From: Anaerolineaceae bacterium
GTDB taxonomy: Bacteria > Chloroflexota > Anaerolineae > Anaerolineales > Anaerolineaceae
Direction of reading: 5' to 3'
DNA: 64,000 nucleotides
Assembly: GCA_016936755.1 (NCBI GenBank)
Contig: JAFGXF010000045.1
Coordinates: 1 to 64,000, forward strand
Position 1 is the stretch's first letter, and every line of letters starts with the position of its first letter. Made by a program: the position numbers and the translations under genes. The notes under the pieces are model-generated. The model did not search any database. It was not told the DNA's origin and saw only the letters and a list, made by a program, of their open reading frames with translations. This document shows positions 55,451-64,000 of this stretch, piece after piece.

Positions 55451-56365
55451 TTATTCCGATCGAAGTTTTTCAAATAAATCGCGTTGTTTATCTGTTAGCT
55501 GTTTGGGAATAACGACCTTGATCTTAACAAACAGGTTGCCGTGTGCAGTTTTATTCTTTAATTGGGGCATGCCTCTGCCAGCCAAACGAAATGTCTGACC
55601 TGGCTGGGTTCCGGCTGGAATTGTTAGAGATACTGATCCACTCAACGTTTTGATGGTAACCTGTCCGCCCAGAACCGCGGTGGATAAATCTATCTTTGAC
55701 TCTGTATATAAGTCAGACCCCTTGCGTACGAAATTGGTTTCTGGCGTGACATTGATTACCAGGTATAGATCACCTTTAGCACCTGTTTGATTCGCCGGGC
55801 CGGCACCGGCAATCCTTACTTTAGTTCCTGATTGAGATCCGGCCGGGATTTTCACCTCATACCGGTGGTTATTGATTTGTAACGACCGTTTTGTTCCGTG
55901 ATAAGCCTCTGCAAGGCTTATTGAAACCGACTGTTCATAATTCGCAGGAACAGAACGTTGGCGTTGGCGAGGGGTGGTTGATGCCATTCCCCCGAAAATT
56001 GAGTTGAAGAAATCAGAGAAACTACCGCCGAACAAGTCCTCAAAATCGCGGACATCCACGCGCCTGCCGCCAGTTGGTTGACCTTGAGAAAACCATTCCT
56101 GCCAGTTGTAGCTATCAGATGATCCACCCGTTTGTTGCCAACGACTGTATGAATCTCCCAACTGATCATACCTTTGACGCTTGGCGGGATCGCTCAATAC
56201 TTGGTAAGCCTCGTTGATATCTTTAAACCGATCCTCCGCTGCTTTATCATTGGGATTACGGTCCGGATGGTATTTCATCGCCAGCTTGCGATAGGCTTTT
56301 TTAATCTCGTCCTTGCTGGAATTTCGACTCACACCCAGAGTCTGGTAATAATCCTTATATTCCAT
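55451..56365 (-). CDS. DnaJ-family co-chaperone, CbpA type
   Basis: A 304-residue J-protein. J domain 1-70 with HPD at 33-35 to stimulate DnaK ATPase, then a Gly/Ser-rich region, then two substrate-binding DnaJ_C domains. The CxxCxGxG zinc finger is absent, which makes this CbpA-like rather than DnaJ proper. The mRNA appears leaderless. Confidence 0.92.
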   Translation of the reverse strand: MEYKDYYQTLGVSRNSSKDEIKKAYRKLAMKYHPDRNPNDKAAEDRFKDINEAYQVLSDPAKRQRYDQLGDSYSRWQQTGGSSDSYNWQEWFSQGQPTGGRRVDVRDFEDLFGGSFSDFFNSIFGGMASTTPRQRQRSVPANYEQSVSISLAEAYHGTKRSLQINNHRYEVKIPAGSQSGTKVRIAGAGPANQTGAKGDLYLVINVTPETNFVRKGSDLYTESKIDLSTAVLGGQVTIKTLSGSVSLTIPAGTQPGQTFRLAGRGMPQLKNKTAHGNLFVKIKVVIPKQLTDKQRDLFEKLRSE

Positions 56366-56371
56366 TATCCT

Positions 56372-56400
56372 ATTTTATGGATGCAGCAGTTAGTAGTCAA
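56372..56400 (-). promoter_or_regulatory. dnaJ-htrA promoter, probably leaderless
   Basis: Minus strand TTGACT, 17 bp, TAAAAT, with six bases (AGGATA) to the ATG at 56365; transcription would begin at about the start codon. Confidence 0.6.
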
Positions 56401-56454
56401 GGTACTATGGAAAACTCTTATATACTTCTTACATCAACCTTAAAGTGATAAAAA

Positions 56455-56889
56455 TCAGATGGTTTGATTACTGGATAATTCTTTTAAGAATATCAGCAAG
56501 CCTTCACGTAACTCTTGCGGATTGGCATATGCCAATTGATGAAATCCTGGCATTGTATTGCCAGTCAACATCTTTGAGACACGTACGCCTTTTTGATAAC
56601 AACACATAACGGGTTTTTTTAATGATAAGGCCAGAGCAATTTCGTAGCCAACTCCATGTGATGGTGTAGTTACTTCCGCAACCAAGGCATCACAATGGTG
56701 TACCCAATTGCTGTCACGCAAAAAAACATCCTGAGGTTGTACCAGTTTATCTACATCTATAACATTGGGTTTAGCAAGATGCGCAGTGGGAACCACATGA
56801 CCAGCATCCAGTAAAATGTTGGTGATTATTTGGTATATTTCCTGATCCTGTCTACCACCGGTTATGGAACAAGAGAAATATATATTCAA
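56455..56889 (-). CDS. Nucleoside 2-deoxyribosyltransferase / DNPH1-like hydrolase
   Basis: Resembles the 2'-deoxynucleoside 5'-phosphate N-hydrolase (Rcl/DNPH1) branch: IYFSCSITGGRQD, HVVPTAHLA, FLRDSNWVHHCDALVAEVT with Asp and the catalytic-type Glu in VGYEIALAL. It would split modified deoxynucleotides in nucleotide sanitation. TTG 56889 (GGAG 10 nt upstream) gives 144 residues starting just before strand 1, as in relatives; the ATG at 56952 adds 21 residues without family similarity. Confidence 0.75.
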   Translation of the reverse strand: MNIYFSCSITGGRQDQEIYQIITNILLDAGHVVPTAHLAKPNVIDVDKLVQPQDVFLRDSNWVHHCDALVAEVTTPSHGVGYEIALALSLKKPVMCCYQKGVRVSKMLTGNTMPGFHQLAYANPQELREGLLIFLKELSSNQTI

Positions 56890-57049
56890 TATGGTGTTGC
56901 TCCGGAAGAATATCTTCCTGATTTTACCACCCACCTGGCATGTCTTTTGCAACTAAGCGCATGAACAATGCGATCAGGGTCATTATACAAGTCTTAATAA
57001 TCTCACACCCTGGAAATGCTTTGTTTATATGGAATAAGGAGAATACTCC

Positions 57050-57658
57050 ATGAAAAAAACCGCTGTTCTGATCACTCTGGCTGTAATTGTTCTGGTATCC
57101 ACGACTGGCTGTTTACGTTCGGCATCAACAGCACCAGCGGAAACATCCACTTTGGCTTTTTTACAGCCCACACAGAATGTGGTGAGCATTGCTCAAACGG
57201 CTACAGCTCTTGCCATGGTAAGGCTGACAGGAACTCCTGAGGCGCCCGGTACACAAGCCACCAACCCATTCGTGACACCAAATGTCTCGTCAACCAAATC
57301 CATCGCAACGAACACTCCAGCCGGGCCTACACCTACATCTTCTCGCAAGGATTATTCCTATGATCCGGCACCTAATTCCACTTACCCGCGTATTTCCATA
57401 GCATGGGTTGATGCGGATTCTAAAGTGGGAATTAAAACCTATGGCTTTCTAAAAGCAGGAACCTATACTGTATCCATGGGTGTTGGGCCCCGAGGAGGCA
57501 CAATAATCACTACTGGAACTGGTGGAGAAAGCACAAGCTTTAATGTGGTCTATAATATTCCAGCAGAACTGAAGGGAGTCAGTCCCCTCTACATACGTGT
57601 TGATTTTTCAGATGGTACATATACGTACAACTGGTTCTACAACATCACAACCCAGTAA
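57050..57658 (+). CDS. Lipoprotein of unknown function
   Basis: A 202-residue exported protein: signal peptide with lipobox ending at Cys21, a Thr/Pro/Ser-rich stalk to about residue 105, and a small all-beta C-terminal domain (about 110-202). Strong AAGGAG RBS. Eleven bases separate it from the Nudix gene. No family recognised. Confidence 0.75.
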   Translation: MKKTAVLITLAVIVLVSTTGCLRSASTAPAETSTLAFLQPTQNVVSIAQTATALAMVRLTGTPEAPGTQATNPFVTPNVSSTKSIATNTPAGPTPTSSRKDYSYDPAPNSTYPRISIAWVDADSKVGIKTYGFLKAGTYTVSMGVGPRGGTIITTGTGGESTSFNVVYNIPAELKGVSPLYIRVDFSDGTYTYNWFYNITTQ

Positions 57659-57669
57659 TTAGTTGTCGT

Positions 57670-58203
57670 ATGCCATACCAGTTACTCAGTCAGAAAGCGG
57701 TTTATTGCGGAAAAGCATTTACTGTAGATTCTGTCCTCCTTGAATTCCCGGATGGGCATCAAACTTGTTATGATCTTGTCAGGCACAATTCTTCTGTGAC
57801 CATTGTTCCATTGGATGCAGAAGGATATGTTTTCTTTGTAAGACAGTATCGACTCGGTGCAGGAAGAGAGTTGTTGGAATTGCCAGCCGGGGTTATGGAA
57901 ACCGGTGAATCTGCAGAGAACTGTGCCCTTAGAGAGATTCGGGAAGAAATAGGATTAGCAGCCGGTAGATTAACTTCAATCGGGCAAGCCTACCTCGTTC
58001 CAGGCTATGGAGATGAATTGATGTATTTCTTCATGGCTGAAGAATTGACAGAAAATCCCTTACACCCGGACCAGGACGAGGTTTTAAAGATTGAGCGCTA
58101 TTCCATACAAGAAGCATACGAAATGGCAGAACAAGGCAAGCTCCAGGACTCAAAGTCGCTGGCGGCGTTAATGTTGGCAAGACCTGCTTTAATGGCAAAA
58201 TAA
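57670..58203 (+). CDS. Nudix hydrolase (ADP-ribose pyrophosphatase-like)
   Basis: A 177-residue protein with a complete Nudix box at 74-96 (GVMETGES...REIREEIGL), preceded by ELLELPAG, which is typical of ADP-ribose pyrophosphatases acting on ADP-ribose or related sugar nucleotides. Length and the N-terminal strand pattern fit NudF-like enzymes. Confidence 0.88.
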   Translation: MPYQLLSQKAVYCGKAFTVDSVLLEFPDGHQTCYDLVRHNSSVTIVPLDAEGYVFFVRQYRLGAGRELLELPAGVMETGESAENCALREIREEIGLAAGRLTSIGQAYLVPGYGDELMYFFMAEELTENPLHPDQDEVLKIERYSIQEAYEMAEQGKLQDSKSLAALMLARPALMAK

Positions 58204-58222
58204 TGCTGGATTTTGTTGGCCG

Positions 58223-58231
58223 TGCTATAAT
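58223..58231 (+). promoter_or_regulatory. Extended -10 promoter of the carboxypeptidase gene
   Basis: TGCTATAAT (extended -10). Transcription start near 58238; the leader to ATG 58268 has no clear Shine-Dalgarno sequence. Confidence 0.5.
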
Positions 58232-58267
58232 TTCCCTGCTTTAGAGACATCAAACAACCCGATTTCA

Positions 58268-59221
58268 ATGAAAAGAGATATTAAGGCTGGTTCACCCAGA
58301 CAATCATTGCTTTTGACGATTCTTTTTTTAATCCTATCTTGTTTGTTGTGGGGGTTATTGCTGGGAATAATTTTCAAGAATCCAATACTATCCTGGGCAC
58401 ATCAGGAGATAGGGCAATTCAGCAATCAGCCCACTCAAACATCTGTCCCGCTATTAACCTCAACGCCCACCCTGTCAGAATTCCTGACTGAAGCGACCCG
58501 CGTGGAGATTACACCCACTCGTGCATTGAGCGCTCAGGAAACACTGGATCAAATAGCTGCTGATACCATCGCGTATTATGCTTATGAATTATTTTATTAT
58601 CCTGTATCGCAAGATACAAGATTACCAGATACATATCCGACAGATAGTGCGCAATTGCCATTGGTCAGAATGGGGGATGTAATGGTGGCAGAAATAATTG
58701 CGCAACCACTTAATGACTTGATGACTGATGCGAAGGCCGCCGGCTTCAGTCCATATCTGCGCAGTGGTTTTAGATCGATTAACGATCAATACACAGCGTA
58801 TAGCCGATACGTAACTGAGGCAGTTGCATTGGGAATGGACCTCCCCAATGCACAGGAGCATGCACGTGAATTTTCAGCAGTCCCAGGTTACTCTGAGCAT
58901 CACTTGGGTTTGGCAGTTGATCTTTTGGATTATTTTTATGTCGATTGGATTGTTGCACGAAACAATTATGATAAAGGATTGTACCAATGGCTCAGGCAAC
59001 ATGCTTATGAGTATGGTTTCGTCATTTCCTATCCGCCAGGTGAAAACCCACAGAAAGCTAAAGCGGGCAGCGGGTATTCCATATCAGAACCATGGCATCT
59101 CAGATTTGTTGGTTATGACCTTGCAGAATGGTTGTTCAATGCCGGATACATTGATCCACACTCTTCAGTAACGGTAAATGGGATTCTGGAGAATATTTAC
59201 AAAACAGCTCCTGAGCAATAA
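58268..59221 (+). CDS. D-alanyl-D-alanine carboxypeptidase, VanY/M15B family
   Basis: A 317-residue membrane-anchored peptidase. An N-terminal TM (about 14-36) is followed by a Thr/Pro-rich stalk and the M15 domain: SGFRS (166-170), zinc motif SEHHLGLAVD (209-218; His211, Asp218) and EPWHLR (274-279; Glu274, His277). It trims peptidoglycan stem peptides outside the cell. No van regulatory genes are nearby, so it is more likely a housekeeping enzyme than resistance. Confidence 0.9.
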   Translation: MKRDIKAGSPRQSLLLTILFLILSCLLWGLLLGIIFKNPILSWAHQEIGQFSNQPTQTSVPLLTSTPTLSEFLTEATRVEITPTRALSAQETLDQIAADTIAYYAYELFYYPVSQDTRLPDTYPTDSAQLPLVRMGDVMVAEIIAQPLNDLMTDAKAAGFSPYLRSGFRSINDQYTAYSRYVTEAVALGMDLPNAQEHAREFSAVPGYSEHHLGLAVDLLDYFYVDWIVARNNYDKGLYQWLRQHAYEYGFVISYPPGENPQKAKAGSGYSISEPWHLRFVGYDLAEWLFNAGYIDPHSSVTVNGILENIYKTAPEQ

Positions 59222-59233
59222 TTCCATTAAATA

Positions 59234-59261
59234 TTTGGAAATCCAACATCCGCGTTATAAT
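59234..59261 (+). promoter_or_regulatory. Candidate nifJ promoter
   Basis: TTTGGA, 16 bp, TATAAT; transcription start near 59268, which places the hairpin at 59270 at the very 5' end of the mRNA. Confidence 0.5.
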
Positions 59262-59269
59262 ATATGACA

Positions 59270-59291
59270 GGTCACTGATTTTTATGTGACC
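59270..59291 (+). promoter_or_regulatory. Stem-loop at the 5' end of the nifJ leader
   Basis: GGTCAC, 10-nt loop, GTGACC, with flanking GACAG (59266) and CTGTC (59299) that could extend the stem. Possible mRNA-stabilising element or dyad operator. Confidence 0.35.
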
Positions 59292-59392
59292 ATTATTACT
59301 GTCTGAGCCATCCGCGAAGATTTATCATAGCGGCTTAAATGTCTAAACAAGTACCAGCCGTATAACCGGAAAGAAACTTGGAGGAATTTTCA

Positions 59393-62300
59393 ATGCCACG
59401 TAAATTAATTACCATCGATGCAAATGAGGCAGTAGCATATGTAGCCTATCGGTTGAATGAAGTTATCGCAATATATCCAATAACACCTTCCTCGGCCATG
59501 GGAGAACATGCAGATGCCTGGTCGGCTGTTGGTGTTAAGAACCTGTGGGATACCGTCCCTCTGGTGATGGAAATGCAATCGGAAGGAGGAGCCGCCGGAG
59601 CAGTTCATGGTGCCCTGCAAACCGGTTCGCTGACCACAACATTCACGGCATCACAGGGTTTGCTGTTAATGATCCCAAACATGTATAAAATAGCAGGCGA
59701 ATTGACGCCAGCGGTATTCCATGTGTCAGCCAGAACCATTGCAACTCATGCCCTTTCAATCTACGGAGATCATTCGGATGTCATGGCTGCCCGAGCAACC
59801 GGATGGGCTCTCCTGGCGTCTAGATCTGTCCAAGAAGCACATGATATGGCTTTAATCAGCCAGGCAGCCAGCTTAAGATCCAGAATTCCATTCCTGCATT
59901 TCTTCGATGGTTTTCGAACCTCACATGAAATAAATAAGATTCAGATGCTTTCTGAAGACGATCTCCGGGCGATGATGGATATCGCACTGATCACCGAACA
60001 TCGTAAACGGGCACTTTCACCCGACCACCCGGTCATACGTGGCACTGCCATGAACCCGGATGTATTTTTCCAGGCGAGAGAAGCCATAAATCCATTCTAT
60101 ACTGCGGCACCGGATCTTGTGCAAGCCGAAATGGATAAATTCAGCAAGTTGGTCGGAAGACAGTATCATCTTTTTGATTACTTCGGTGCGCCGGATGCTG
60201 AACGAGTTGTAATCGTGATGGGATCTGGCGCGGAAACAGCGGAAGAGGTCGTACGAGTATTAATGGAGGCCGGTGAAAAAGTGGGTGTCATCACAGTTCA
60301 TCTGTATCGCCCATTCTCAGTAACCCATTTTATTCAAGCCCTGCCCACTTCAGTGAAAACCTTGGCGGTCCTTGACCGCACAAAGGAACCTGGAACATCT
60401 GGGGAACCGCTATTTATGGATGTGGTTAATGCCCTTGAAGAGAGCTATACAGCTGGCATTGAACATTTTAAAGTAAAACCAAGGGTGATCGGTGGCCGTT
60501 ATGGGTTGTCGTCCAAGGAGTTCACCCCTGGCATGGCCAAGGCTGTATTCGACGAAATGTCAAAGGGAAGTCCTAAAAAACACTTTACCGTGGGTATTCT
60601 GGATGATGTTTCATCCCTGAGTTTGGATTACGATGATAGTTATTCAATTGAGGATCCTGCAACAGTTCGATGTCTGTTTTTAGGTCTTGGCTCCGATGGA
60701 ACTGTGGGTGCCAACAAGAATTCGATTAAGATCATTGGCGAAGAGACGGCAAACTATGCGCAGGGATACTTCGCCATCGACTCCAAGAAATCAGGGTCCT
60801 TTACATATTCCCACCTGCGGTTCGGTCCCAAGCCGATTCGTGCACCTTATCTGATTAACACTGGAACCGCTAATTTTGTGGCATGTCACCAATTCTCGTT
60901 CCTGGAGCGGTTGGATATTCTAAAATACGCTGCCAATGGTGCTGTTTTTCTATTAAATAGCAATTATTCAGCAGACAATGTATGGGACAAACTTCCAGCA
61001 GAAGTGCAAAAAAACCTGATCGATAAAAGAATAAAATTCTATGTCATTGACGCCTATGAGGTGGCTGAAAAAACAGGCATGGGTGGGCGTATCAATACGA
61101 TCATGCAAACCTGCTTCTTTGCGATCAGCGGTGTTCTTCCCAGAGACGAAGCCATTAAAGAAATAAAAAAGAGTATTAAGAAAACCTATGGCAAACGTGG
61201 AGAAGCAGTGATTCAACAGAATTACGATGCGGTTGATCAGGCACTTGCTCATCTGGTCGTGGTTAATGTTCCAGATAAGGTGACCAGTAAGATTACCCGG
61301 CGGGCGCCAGTTTCTGAAGAAGCACCCGAATTTGTTCGTAATGTATTAGGGCCCATCATTGAAAATGAAGGCGATCGTTTGCCAGTCAGCGCGATGCCGG
61401 TTGATGGAACATTCCCAAGTGCATCTGCGCGATGGGAGAAACGTAACATTACATTGGAAATACCGGTATGGGAACCGGATCTGTGCATCCAATGTGGAAA
61501 ATGTGCTTTTGTTTGTCCGCACGCTGTAATCAGGCAGAAGGTTTATGACCCAAAGTTGTTGGAAAATGCACCAATCACCTTCAAGTCAACCGATGCCAAA
61601 TTTAAAGAATTCCCAGGCACAAAATTCACCATTCAGGTTTCGCCAGAAGACTGCACTGGCTGCGCTCTTTGTGTTGAGGCATGTCCGGCCAAAGATAAAC
61701 AGAATCCTGAACGTAAGGCCATCAATATGGCTGCTCAACCTCCTTTGCGTGAGGCTGAAAGTGAAAACTGGGAATTCTTCCTAGGCTTACCCGAAGCCGA
61801 TCGCACCGCCATGCTCCCTGGCACAATAAAGAATTCTCAACTGCTACAACCGCTATTTGAGTTCTCAGGTGCATGCGCCGGTTGTGGAGAAACCCCATAC
61901 CTGAAGCTCGTAACACAGCTTTTTGGGGATCGCGCGCTGGTAGCGAACGCCACTGGCTGCTCCTCTATCTATGGAGCGAATCTGCCAACCACTCCCTGGG
62001 CAATCAATAATGATGGACGCGGCCCATCATGGTCCAATTCACTCTTTGAAGATAATGCCGAGTTTGGTCTGGGAATGCGATTGACAATCGATAAGCAAAA
62101 TGAAATGGCCATTGAATTGTTGAAGAAACTATCCAATAAGATTGGGGATGGTCTTGTTAATGATTTGCTTACAGCTGATCAATCAAGTGAAGAAGGTATC
62201 CAAACACAGCGCAAGAGAGTCGCCACCCTCAAAGAAAAATTGACATCCATAAAAGATGATTCGGCAGTGCTTCTGATTGATGTCGCAGATGCACTTGTGA

Positions 62301-62983
62301 AAAAATCCGTATGGATCATCGGCGGAGATGGATGGGCATACGACATTGGATATGGCGGCCTCGATCATGTCATGGCCTCGGGTCGCAATGTCAATATCCT
62401 GGTTCTGGACACTGAAGTATATTCGAACACTGGTGGACAAGCATCCAAGGCCACACCTCTTGCTGCTGTGGCCAAGTTTGCGGCCAATGGCAAGGGATTA
62501 CCCAAAAAAGACCTGGGTCTGATTGCCATGTCCTATGGGTACATATACGTAGCCCGGGTCGCTTTTGGTGCCAATGATCAACATACACTCAAGTCATTTC
62601 TTGAGGCCGAGGCATATGACGGCCCATCGTTGATCATTGCCTATAGCCCATGTATTGCCCACGGTATTGATATGCGCAGAGGATTGGACCAGCAGAAATT
62701 AATTGTGCAATCCGGTAGTTGGCCGTTATTCCGATACAACCCGGATTTGATTGACGCGGGTCAGAACCCACTGATACTTGATTCAAAAGATCCATCTGTC
62801 TCTTTGGAAGATTATGCATACAATGAAACACGCTTCCGGTCGTTATTGCAGGTTGATGAAAACCGGGCTGAGATGCTTATGACGGATGCAAAAAATGTTC
62901 TTCACAGGCGTTGGAAATACTACCGCCATTTGGCGGACATGAATTATTCAAAATCCGATGAGTCTGGTGAGGATGGGAAATAA
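59393..62983 (+). CDS. nifJ: Pyruvate:ferredoxin (flavodoxin) oxidoreductase
   Basis: A 1196-residue single-chain PFOR that converts pyruvate and CoA to acetyl-CoA, CO2 and reduced ferredoxin under anaerobic conditions. ATG 59393 has GGAGGA eight bases upstream. Domain I has YPITPSS and the pyruvate-binding region; two [4Fe-4S] motifs CIQCGKCAFVCP and CTGCALCVEACP are at about 700 and 760; the TPP domain has CAGCGETPY, GGDGWAYDIGYGG and SNTGGQASKATP. All cofactor motifs are intact. Confidence 0.96.
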   Translation: MPRKLITIDANEAVAYVAYRLNEVIAIYPITPSSAMGEHADAWSAVGVKNLWDTVPLVMEMQSEGGAAGAVHGALQTGSLTTTFTASQGLLLMIPNMYKIAGELTPAVFHVSARTIATHALSIYGDHSDVMAARATGWALLASRSVQEAHDMALISQAASLRSRIPFLHFFDGFRTSHEINKIQMLSEDDLRAMMDIALITEHRKRALSPDHPVIRGTAMNPDVFFQAREAINPFYTAAPDLVQAEMDKFSKLVGRQYHLFDYFGAPDAERVVIVMGSGAETAEEVVRVLMEAGEKVGVITVHLYRPFSVTHFIQALPTSVKTLAVLDRTKEPGTSGEPLFMDVVNALEESYTAGIEHFKVKPRVIGGRYGLSSKEFTPGMAKAVFDEMSKGSPKKHFTVGILDDVSSLSLDYDDSYSIEDPATVRCLFLGLGSDGTVGANKNSIKIIGEETANYAQGYFAIDSKKSGSFTYSHLRFGPKPIRAPYLINTGTANFVACHQFSFLERLDILKYAANGAVFLLNSNYSADNVWDKLPAEVQKNLIDKRIKFYVIDAYEVAEKTGMGGRINTIMQTCFFAISGVLPRDEAIKEIKKSIKKTYGKRGEAVIQQNYDAVDQALAHLVVVNVPDKVTSKITRRAPVSEEAPEFVRNVLGPIIENEGDRLPVSAMPVDGTFPSASARWEKRNITLEIPVWEPDLCIQCGKCAFVCPHAVIRQKVYDPKLLENAPITFKSTDAKFKEFPGTKFTIQVSPEDCTGCALCVEACPAKDKQNPERKAINMAAQPPLREAESENWEFFLGLPEADRTAMLPGTIKNSQLLQPLFEFSGACAGCGETPYLKLVTQLFGDRALVANATGCSSIYGANLPTTPWAINNDGRGPSWSNSLFEDNAEFGLGMRLTIDKQNEMAIELLKKLSNKIGDGLVNDLLTADQSSEEGIQTQRKRVATLKEKLTSIKDDSAVLLIDVADALVKKSVWIIGGDGWAYDIGYGGLDHVMASGRNVNILVLDTEVYSNTGGQASKATPLAAVAKFAANGKGLPKKDLGLIAMSYGYIYVARVAFGANDQHTLKSFLEAEAYDGPSLIIAYSPCIAHGIDMRRGLDQQKLIVQSGSWPLFRYNPDLIDAGQNPLILDSKDPSVSLEDYAYNETRFRSLLQVDENRAEMLMTDAKNVLHRRWKYYRHLADMNYSKSDESGEDGK

Positions 62984-63020
62984 AGTCTTTCGAATCGTTA
63001 TCTAAGATCGAGTCATATAT

Positions 63021-63050
63021 AAACACCCCCGCTATTATGTGGGGGTGTTT
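63021..63050. terminator. Bidirectional intrinsic terminator
   Basis: AAACACCCCC, 10-nt loop, GGGGGTGTTT: a perfect 10-bp stem between the convergent nifJ and infA genes. Confidence 0.85.
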
Positions 63051-63081
63051 AATAATCGGGATAATGACGAGGCGTGGTTTT

Positions 63082-63336
63082 TTACTTCGGCGCTTCGGGA
63101 CTGGCTTCTGGAGTAACGCGGTGGCGATAGACGATTCTACCCCGTGATAGATCATATGGGGATATTTCCACTCTTACTCGGTCACCAAGTAGGATGCGTA
63201 TATAATATCGACGCATGCGTCCTGACAGATAGGCTAAAACCTCATGATCGTTATCGAGGCGAACCTTGAACTGCGTTGCTGGCAGTGCTTCGATGATCGT
63301 GCCATCGACCTGTATTTTTCCTTCTTCCTTTGCCAT
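63082..63336 (-). CDS. infA: Translation initiation factor IF-1
   Basis: An 84-residue S1/OB-fold protein that occupies the ribosomal A site during initiation. [33 protein letters not shown] and [13 protein letters not shown] are diagnostic. ATG 63336 has AAGGAGG five bases upstream; the longer frame to 63471 overlaps rpsU. The C-terminal Pro/Glu tail is a little longer than usual. Unusually it is paired with rpsU rather than lying in the ribosomal-protein operon. Confidence 0.95.
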   Translation of the reverse strand: MAKEEGKIQVDGTIIEALPATQFKVRLDNDHEVLAYLSGRMRRYYIRILLGDRVRVEISPYDLSRGRIVYRHRVTPEASPEAPK

Positions 63337-63373
63337 GCACACCTCCTTGCCAACATCTATCCAATTTGATGGA

Positions 63374-63583
63374 TTAGATTGATGGTTCATACACCTTGCC
63401 ATTCTGGCGACGTTTAAAGCGACGAATAGCTTTTTTCTTTTCAATACGGCGCAATTCACTTTTTGAAACAAACCAGCGCTTGCGGCGGACAGTACTCAAA
63501 ACACCACTTTTCACAACCTTTTTGCGAAAGCGTTTTAGTAATTGATCCTGCGATTCATTTTGACGTAATGTAACACTTGTCAT
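63374..63583 (-). CDS. rpsU: Ribosomal protein bS21
   Basis: A 69-residue basic protein with the bS21 pattern [12 protein letters not shown] and [20 protein letters not shown], part of the 30S platform near the anti-Shine-Dalgarno. Its own RBS, GGAGGTGAT six bases before the ATG, is almost a perfect complement of the 16S tail. infA follows 37 bp downstream. Confidence 0.94.
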   Translation of the reverse strand: MTSVTLRQNESQDQLLKRFRKKVVKSGVLSTVRRKRWFVSKSELRRIEKKKAIRRFKRRQNGKVYEPSI

Positions 63584-63626
63584 CTTATCACCTCCCCTCT
63601 GCTTGATCTAGACAAACCGAAGGGAC

Positions 63627-63658
63627 AAAAAAAACCGGCTGTGCATCAAACGCAGCCG
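63627..63658 (-). terminator. Intrinsic terminator in the rpsU leader
   Basis: On the minus strand CGGCTG, 11-nt loop, CAGCCG, then GG and a run of eight T. It lies between the rpsU promoter and the rpsU start, so it should end transcription early unless an antiterminator forms. Confidence 0.7.
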
Positions 63659-63772
63659 AGATATCCATTCAATGAGTGTAAGAAGGGAAAATTTTACTCG
63701 GTAGCGAAATTGGCCTCCAATTATTAAACTTACAACTTAGCCGATTACTCAAGAGTTCTCTTAAGCAATGCA

Positions 63773-63802
63773 ATTATACTCTCATTTTGTTTTAATTGTC
63801 AA
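63773..63802 (-). promoter_or_regulatory. rpsU-infA promoter
   Basis: Minus strand TTGACA, 18 bp, TATAAT: the best consensus match in the window. Start near 63766, giving a leader of about 180 nt before rpsU. Confidence 0.75.
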
Positions 63803-63912
63803 TTTATTCCGATATATCCACTTAATCACAATAAGACCCGAAAAGAGCTTTTGACTGACTCTTCCATAGAAATGCAGAAAGCAATGCCACTTGTTACGAT
63901 GGATGGGTTATG

Positions 63913-63941
63913 TTGACGTTTCAGGTATTCTTTGGTATTAT
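63913..63941 (+). promoter_or_regulatory. Promoter of the gene beyond the right edge
   Basis: TTGACG, 17 bp, TATTAT, pointing right and divergent from rpsU. GAGGAG at 63991-63996 is a ribosome binding site for a start codon just past base 64000. Confidence 0.65.
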
Positions 63942-64000
63942 GATGCGCATTGAATGCCAGAATCCTCTGGCTTTTCTTGATTATATTAATGAGGAGAAAA

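Noticed and set aside
59270-59291. CRP/FNR operator before nifJ
   Set aside because: The half-sites are in the reverse order (GTCAC first, GTGAC second) compared with TGTGA-N6-TCACA.
63337-63471. N-terminal extension of infA
   Set aside because: The extra 45 residues overlap rpsU and precede a strong RBS; IF-1 needs no such extension.
1-64000. CRISPR arrays, transposases, phage genes, tRNA or rRNA
   Set aside because: No regular direct repeats, integrase or transposase motifs or RNA gene signatures were recognised on reading the window.

Overview
The window looks like a chromosomal segment of an anaerobic, probably monoderm bacterium of the Chloroflexota, most likely class Anaerolineae. This is an inference. 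It rests on four Thr/Ser/Pro-rich lipoproteins (one a seven-bladed WD40 protein), a single-polypeptide pyruvate:ferredoxin oxidoreductase, amino-acid catabolic genes, and moderate G+C with ATG/GTG/TTG starts. No rRNA, tRNA, CRISPR array, insertion sequence or prophage gene was seen.

Region 1 (2-29899, all + strand, mostly translationally coupled) is a large surface-glycan locus. It encodes nucleotide-sugar enzymes (PseB-like dehydratase, RmlD-like reductase) and two nonulosonate (sialic-acid-like) synthases, one with and one without the C-terminal SAF domain. It also has three cytidylyltransferase-family proteins, one fused to a KdsC-like HAD phosphatase, plus a 2-hydroxyacid dehydrogenase and an SDR. 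Many GT2, GT4, GT-B and GT-C transferases follow, with a DUF115/Maf-like protein that is a good candidate for the nonulosonate transferase. Inside it sits an unusual four-gene block (15526-19337): a tiny YLDPGSGS membrane protein, a kinase-like/methyltransferase fusion, a capsule-type GT-B protein with a Cys cluster, and a protein-tyrosine-phosphatase-like protein. Duplicated GT-C and GT2 genes suggest growth by tandem duplication.

Region 2 (29899-34985) is a catabolic operon with a clear sigma-70-type promoter and a bidirectional terminator: P5C/aldehyde dehydrogenase, a two-subunit glutaconate-type CoA-transferase, and urocanate hydratase. Together they point to histidine/proline/glutamate fermentation.

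Region 3 (35002-50900) mixes housekeeping genes: a lipoprotein, murJ, a DUF212 (divergent PAP2) protein, xseB-xseA, an FAD amine-oxidase-like enzyme, dnaA, a TPR protein and polA, lpd, and a GT4. Region 4 (50903-56889, - strand) is frr-uppS-cdsA-glpX-GT4 and dnaJ-htrA, plus a DNPH1-like hydrolase. Region 5 (57050-64000) holds a lipoprotein, a Nudix hydrolase, a VanY-type carboxypeptidase, nifJ (PFOR), infA and rpsU.

Regulatory signals visible by eye include sigma-70-like promoters, several probable leaderless mRNAs (murJ, xseA, dnaJ), inverted repeats over the xseA and P5CDH promoters, a hairpin in the dnaA leader, and an intrinsic terminator between the rpsU promoter and rpsU that looks like an attenuator. 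All functional calls come from motif reading; no database search was run.
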